In this document: piece after piece, positions 60,849-64,000 of the stretch
How the letters are laid out: every line of letters begins with the position of its first letter
Position numbering within the stretch: position 1 is the first letter of the stretch
Origin: Heracleum sosnowskyi
Lineage: Eukaryota; Streptophyta; Magnoliopsida; Apiales; Apiaceae
NCBI GenBank assembly: GCA_030848705.1
Contig: CM061242.1
Span: 66,312,564-66,376,563 of the forward strand
Length of the DNA stretch: 64,000 bases
Direction: 5' to 3'
Notes under the pieces: model-generated
What the model saw: only the letters and a program-made list of their open reading frames with translations
What the model was told of the DNA's origin: nothing
Databases searched by the model: none
Translations under genes and position numbers: made by a program

Positions 60849-63533
60849 TGAAGTTTTTTGCAATTCTATAAATCTATAGGGTCAAACTACGAGAAAATAT
60901 CCACAAAACGACCCGCTTCAATTTAACCCCGCTTTCCTTGTATAGATCCCTTAAGAGGTATACGTAATCGGGCGTCCCCTGGTATCGGCTCCAATTCAGG
61001 TCCGGACAGCTCCAAATGAAGTTTACTGCAATTCTATAAACCCATAGGGTCAAACTACGAGAAAATATCCACAAACGACCCGCTTCAATTTAACCCCGTT
61101 TTCCTTGTATAGATCCCTTAAAAGGTATACGTAATCGGGCGTCCCCTGGTATCGGCTCCAATTCAGGTCCGGACAGCTCCAAATGAAGTTTACTGCAATT
61201 CTATAAACCCATAGGGTCAAACTACGAGAAAATATCCGCAAAACGACCCGCTTCAATTTATCCCCGTTTTCCATGTATAGCTCCCTTAAGAGGTATACGT
61301 AATCGGGCGTCCCCTGGTATCGGCTCCAATTCAGGCCCGTACTGCTCCAAATGAAGTTTTTTGCAATTCTATAAATCTATAGGGTCAAACTACGAGAAAA
61401 TATCCACAAAACGACCCGCTTCAATTTAACCCCGCTTTCCTTGTATAGATCCCTTAAGAGGTATACGTAATCGGGCGTCCCCTGGTATCGGCTCCAATTC
61501 AGGGCCGGACAACTCCAAATGAAGTTTACTGCAATTCTATAAACCCATAGGGTCAAACTACGAGAAAATATCCACAAACGACCCGCTTCAATTTAACCCC
61601 GTTTTCCTTGTATAGATCCCTTAAAAGGTATACGTAATCGGGCGTCCCCTGGTATCGGCTCCAATTCAGGTCCGGACAGCTCCAAATGAAGTTTACTGCA
61701 ATTCTATAAACCCATAGGGTCAAACTACGAGAAAATATCCACAAAACGACCCGCTTCAATTTATCCCCGTTTTCCATGTATAGCTCCCTTAAGAGGTATA
61801 CGTAATCGGGCGTCCCCTGGTATCGGCTCCAATTCAGGCCCGTACTACTCCAAATGAAGTTTTTTGCAATTCTATAAACCTATAGGGTCAAACTACTAGA
61901 AAATACCCACAAAACGACTCGCTTCAATTTATCCCCGTTTTCCTTGTATAGCTCCCTTCAGAGGTATACGTAATCGGGCGTCCCCTGGTATCTGCTCCAA
62001 TTTTGGCCCGGACTGCTCCAAATGAAGTTTTTTGCAATTCTATAAACCCATAGGGTCAAACTACGAGAAAATATCCATAAAACGACCCGCTTCAATTTAT
62101 CCCCGTTTTCCTTGTCTAGCTCCCTTCAGAGGTATACGTAATCGGGCGTCCCCTGGTATCTGCTCCAATTCAGGTCCAGACTGCTCCAAATGAAGTTTTT
62201 TACAATTCTATAAACCCATAGGGTCAAACTATGAGAAAATATCCACAAAATGACCCGCTTCAATTTATCCCCGTTTTGCTTGTATAGCTCCCTTCTGAGG
62301 TATACATAATCGGGTGTCCCCTGGTATCTGCTCAAATTCAGGTCCAGACAGCTCCAAATGAAGTTTTTTGAAATTCTATAAACCTATAGGGTCAAACTAC
62401 TAGAAAATACCCACAAAACGACCCGCTTCAATTTATCCCCGTTTTCCTTGTATAGCTCCCTTAGGAGGTAATCGTAATCGGGAGTCCCCTGGTATCTGCT
62501 CCAATTCAGGCCCAGACTGCTCCAAATGAAGTTTTTTGCAATTCTATAAACCCATAGGGTCAAACTACGAGAAAATATCCACAAAATGACCCGCTTCAAT
62601 TTATCCCCGTTTTCCTTGTATAGCCCCCTTAAGAGGTATACGTAATCGGGCGTCCCCTGGTATCTGCTCCAATTCAGGCCCGGACTGCTCCAAATGAAGT
62701 TTTTTGCAATTCTATAAATCTATAGGGTCAAACTACGAGAAAATATCCACAAAACGACCCGCTTCAATTTAACCCCGCTTTCCTTGTATAGATCCCTTAA
62801 GAGGTATACGTAATCGGGCGTCCCCTGGTATCGGCTCCAATTCAGGTCCGGACAGCTCCAAATGAAGTTTCCTGCAATTCTATAAACCCATAGGGTCAAA
62901 CTACGAGAAAATATCCACAAACGACCCGCTTCAATTTAACCCCGTTTTCCTTGTATAGATCCCTTAAAAGGTATACGTAATCGGGCGTCCCCTGGTATCG
63001 GCTCCAATTCAGGTCCGGACAGCTCCAAATGAAGTTTACTGCAATTCTATAAACCCATAGGGTCAAACTACGAGAAAATATCCACAAAACGACCCGCTTC
63101 AATTTATCCCCGTTTTCCATGTATAGCTCCCTTAAGAGGTATACGTAATCGGGCGTCCCCTGGTATCGGCTCCAATTCAGGCCCGTACTGCTCCAAATGA
63201 AGTTTTTTGCAATTCTATAAACCTATAGGGTCAAACTACTAGAAAATACCCACAAAACGACCCGCTTCAATTTATCCCCGTTTTCCTTGTATAGCTCCCT
63301 TAGGAGGTAATCGTAATCGGGAGTCCCCTGGTATCTGCTCCAATTCAGGCCCAGACTGCTCCAAATGAAGTTTTTTGCAATTCTATAAACCCATAGGGTC
63401 AAACTACGAGAAAATATCCACAAAATGACCCGCTTCAATTTATCCCCGTTTTCCTTGTATAGCCCCCTTAAGAGGTATACGTAATCGGGCGTCCCCTGGT
63501 ATCTGCTCCAATTCAGGCCCGGACTGCTCCAAA
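60849..63533. repeat. 19-mer HOR, copy 2, shortened to 16 monomers (2685 bp)
   Basis: The block repeats 57660-60344 at an offset of 3189 bp, with the same rare markers (CAGGGCCGGACAAC, CGTACTACTCC, TTTCCTGC). It leaves the pattern after A-B-G-D-E and joins a different A at 63534, where copy 1 continues with C-D-E. A noticed difference is TTGGCTCC in copy 1 against TCGGCTCC in copy 2. Confidence 0.9.
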
Positions 63534-64000
63534 TGAAGTTTTTTGCAATTCTATAAATCTAAAGGGTCAAACTACGAGAAAATATCCACAAAACGACCCG
63601 CTTCGATTTAACCCCGCTTTCCTTGTATAGATCCCTTAAGAGGTATACGTAATCGGGCGTCCCCTGGTATCGGCTCCAATTTAGGTCCGGACAGCTCCAA
63701 ATGAAGTTTACTGCAATTCTATAAACCCATAGGGTCAAACTACGAGAAAATATCCACAAACCACCCGCTTCAATTTAACCCTGTTTTCCTTGTATAGATC
63801 CCTTAAGAGGTATACGTAATCGGGCGTCCCCTGGTATCGGCTCCAATTCAGGTCCGGACAGCTCCAAATGAAGTTTACTGCAATTCTATAAACCAATAGG
63901 GTCAAACTACGAGAAAATATCCACAAAACGACCCGCTTCAATTTATCCCCGTTTTCCATGTATAGCTCCCTTAAGAGGTATACGTAATCGGGCGTCCCCT
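63534..64000. repeat. Partial block identical to 36030-36496
   Basis: Two monomers and a 132 bp partial third (A-B-G) match 36030-36496 with no difference found by eye over 467 bases. The match includes five rare variants: AATCTAAAGG, CAATTTAGG, CAAACCACCC, AACCCTG and AACCAATAGG. The block is cut by the window edge. Confidence 0.9.

Larger units (their letters stand above)
1..64000. repeat. Satellite DNA array, ~168 bp monomer, nested higher-order repeats
   Basis: The entire window is a head-to-tail array of one monomer family, 381 complete copies plus a 132 bp partial copy, all in one orientation. Most monomers are 168 bp. B-type copies are 167 bp through loss of one A in CCACAAAACGAC. A few carry private indels and range from 134 to 172 bp. 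A representative A/B monomer is about 44% GC and has several CpGs. Higher-order periods seen directly are 2180, 1845, 2179, 2851, 1677 and 3189 bp. Nucleosome-sized monomers with HORs are typical of centromeric or pericentromeric satellites in eukaryotes; that function is inferred. I do not recognise the family, and no flanking unique DNA is present to place it on a chromosome. Confidence 0.98.

Noticed and set aside
1..64000. About 130 minus-strand open frames of 60-239 codons with a shared SRYQGTPDYVYL-like peptide
   Set aside because: They follow the monomer period exactly. Most start at TTG, stop in the A monomer and shift frame at every 167 bp monomer. No ribosome binding site, splice pattern or domain supports a protein.
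1..64000. CRISPR array
   Set aside because: The repeats are 168 bp and contiguous, with no unique spacers and no cas genes.
1..64000. Tandem-repeat surface protein or bacterial repeat gene
   Set aside because: The 56-codon period suggested a repeat protein, but no frame stays open through a whole HOR, and the 1 bp deletions are fixed in every B monomer.
1..64000. Transposon or retroelement insertions breaking the array
   Set aside because: Monomer boundaries could be followed without a gap from the first base to the last. Every length anomaly was an indel of 31 bp or less.
1..64000. Assigning the array to a named plant or animal satellite family
   Set aside because: Several known satellites have monomers of 160-180 bp, but I do not recognise this sequence. 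Length alone is not evidence.

Overview
The whole 64 kb window is one satellite DNA array. It is an uninterrupted head-to-tail run of a ~168 bp monomer, about 44% GC in a representative copy. I walked the array by its recurrent TGAAG/TGATG/TGAAA monomer start and counted 381 complete monomers plus one partial at the right edge. All are in the same orientation. There is no unique sequence, transposon insertion, RNA gene or believable protein gene anywhere. This points to a eukaryotic centromeric or pericentromeric satellite: the monomer is nucleosome-sized and the array is multi-level and homogenised. I do not recognise the monomer family and cannot name the organism. Monomer length alone fits many plants and some animals.

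Monomers fall into recurring types, named here A to H in their commonest order A-B-G-F-H-C-D-E. A has AATCTATA and CGCTTTCC. B starts TTTACTGC and is 167 bp. G has CCATGTATAG and ends GGCCCGTACTGC. F has CTACTAG or CTAGTAG with TTCAGAGG and ends TTTTGGCCCGG. H has CCATAAAACG and TGTCTAG. C has TTCTGAGG and TACATAATC. D has CTACTAG with GGAGGTAATCG. E has AAAATGAC with GCCCCCTTAAG. Types are chained into higher-order repeats (HORs). The two basic cassettes are an 8-mer (usually 1343 bp) and a 5-mer (836-839 bp), which together give a 13-mer of 2179-2180 bp.

Layout. 1-8050: a 2180 bp 13-mer in three near-identical full copies, plus one unit lengthened to 22 monomers by an out-of-register exchange. 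8051-12578: a 5-mer, then two copies of an 1845 bp 11-mer. 12579-20261: mixed 4- to 12-mer blocks with many chimeric monomers. 20262-36029: alternating 8-mer and 5-mer cassettes, including 2179 bp 13-mers and a 2851 bp 17-mer. 36030-43745: 8- to 11-mers with H' and C' variants. 43746-51785: a 10-mer HOR (1677 bp) in 16-, 10-, 8- and 6-monomer versions. 51786-57659: 5-, 6-, 8- and 10-mers. 57660-63533: a 3189 bp 19-mer, with a second copy altered near its end. 63534-64000: an exact return of the sequence at 36030-36496, 27,504 bp away.

Nothing here is coding. 168 is a multiple of three, so open frames on the minus strand run through consecutive 168 bp monomers. They usually begin at TTG, stop at TAG in A monomers, and are thrown out of frame by each 167 bp monomer. 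The interest of the window lies in the recombination record: chimeric monomers, cassette swaps, private indels and a long-range exact repeat. Identities were judged by eye, not by alignment software.
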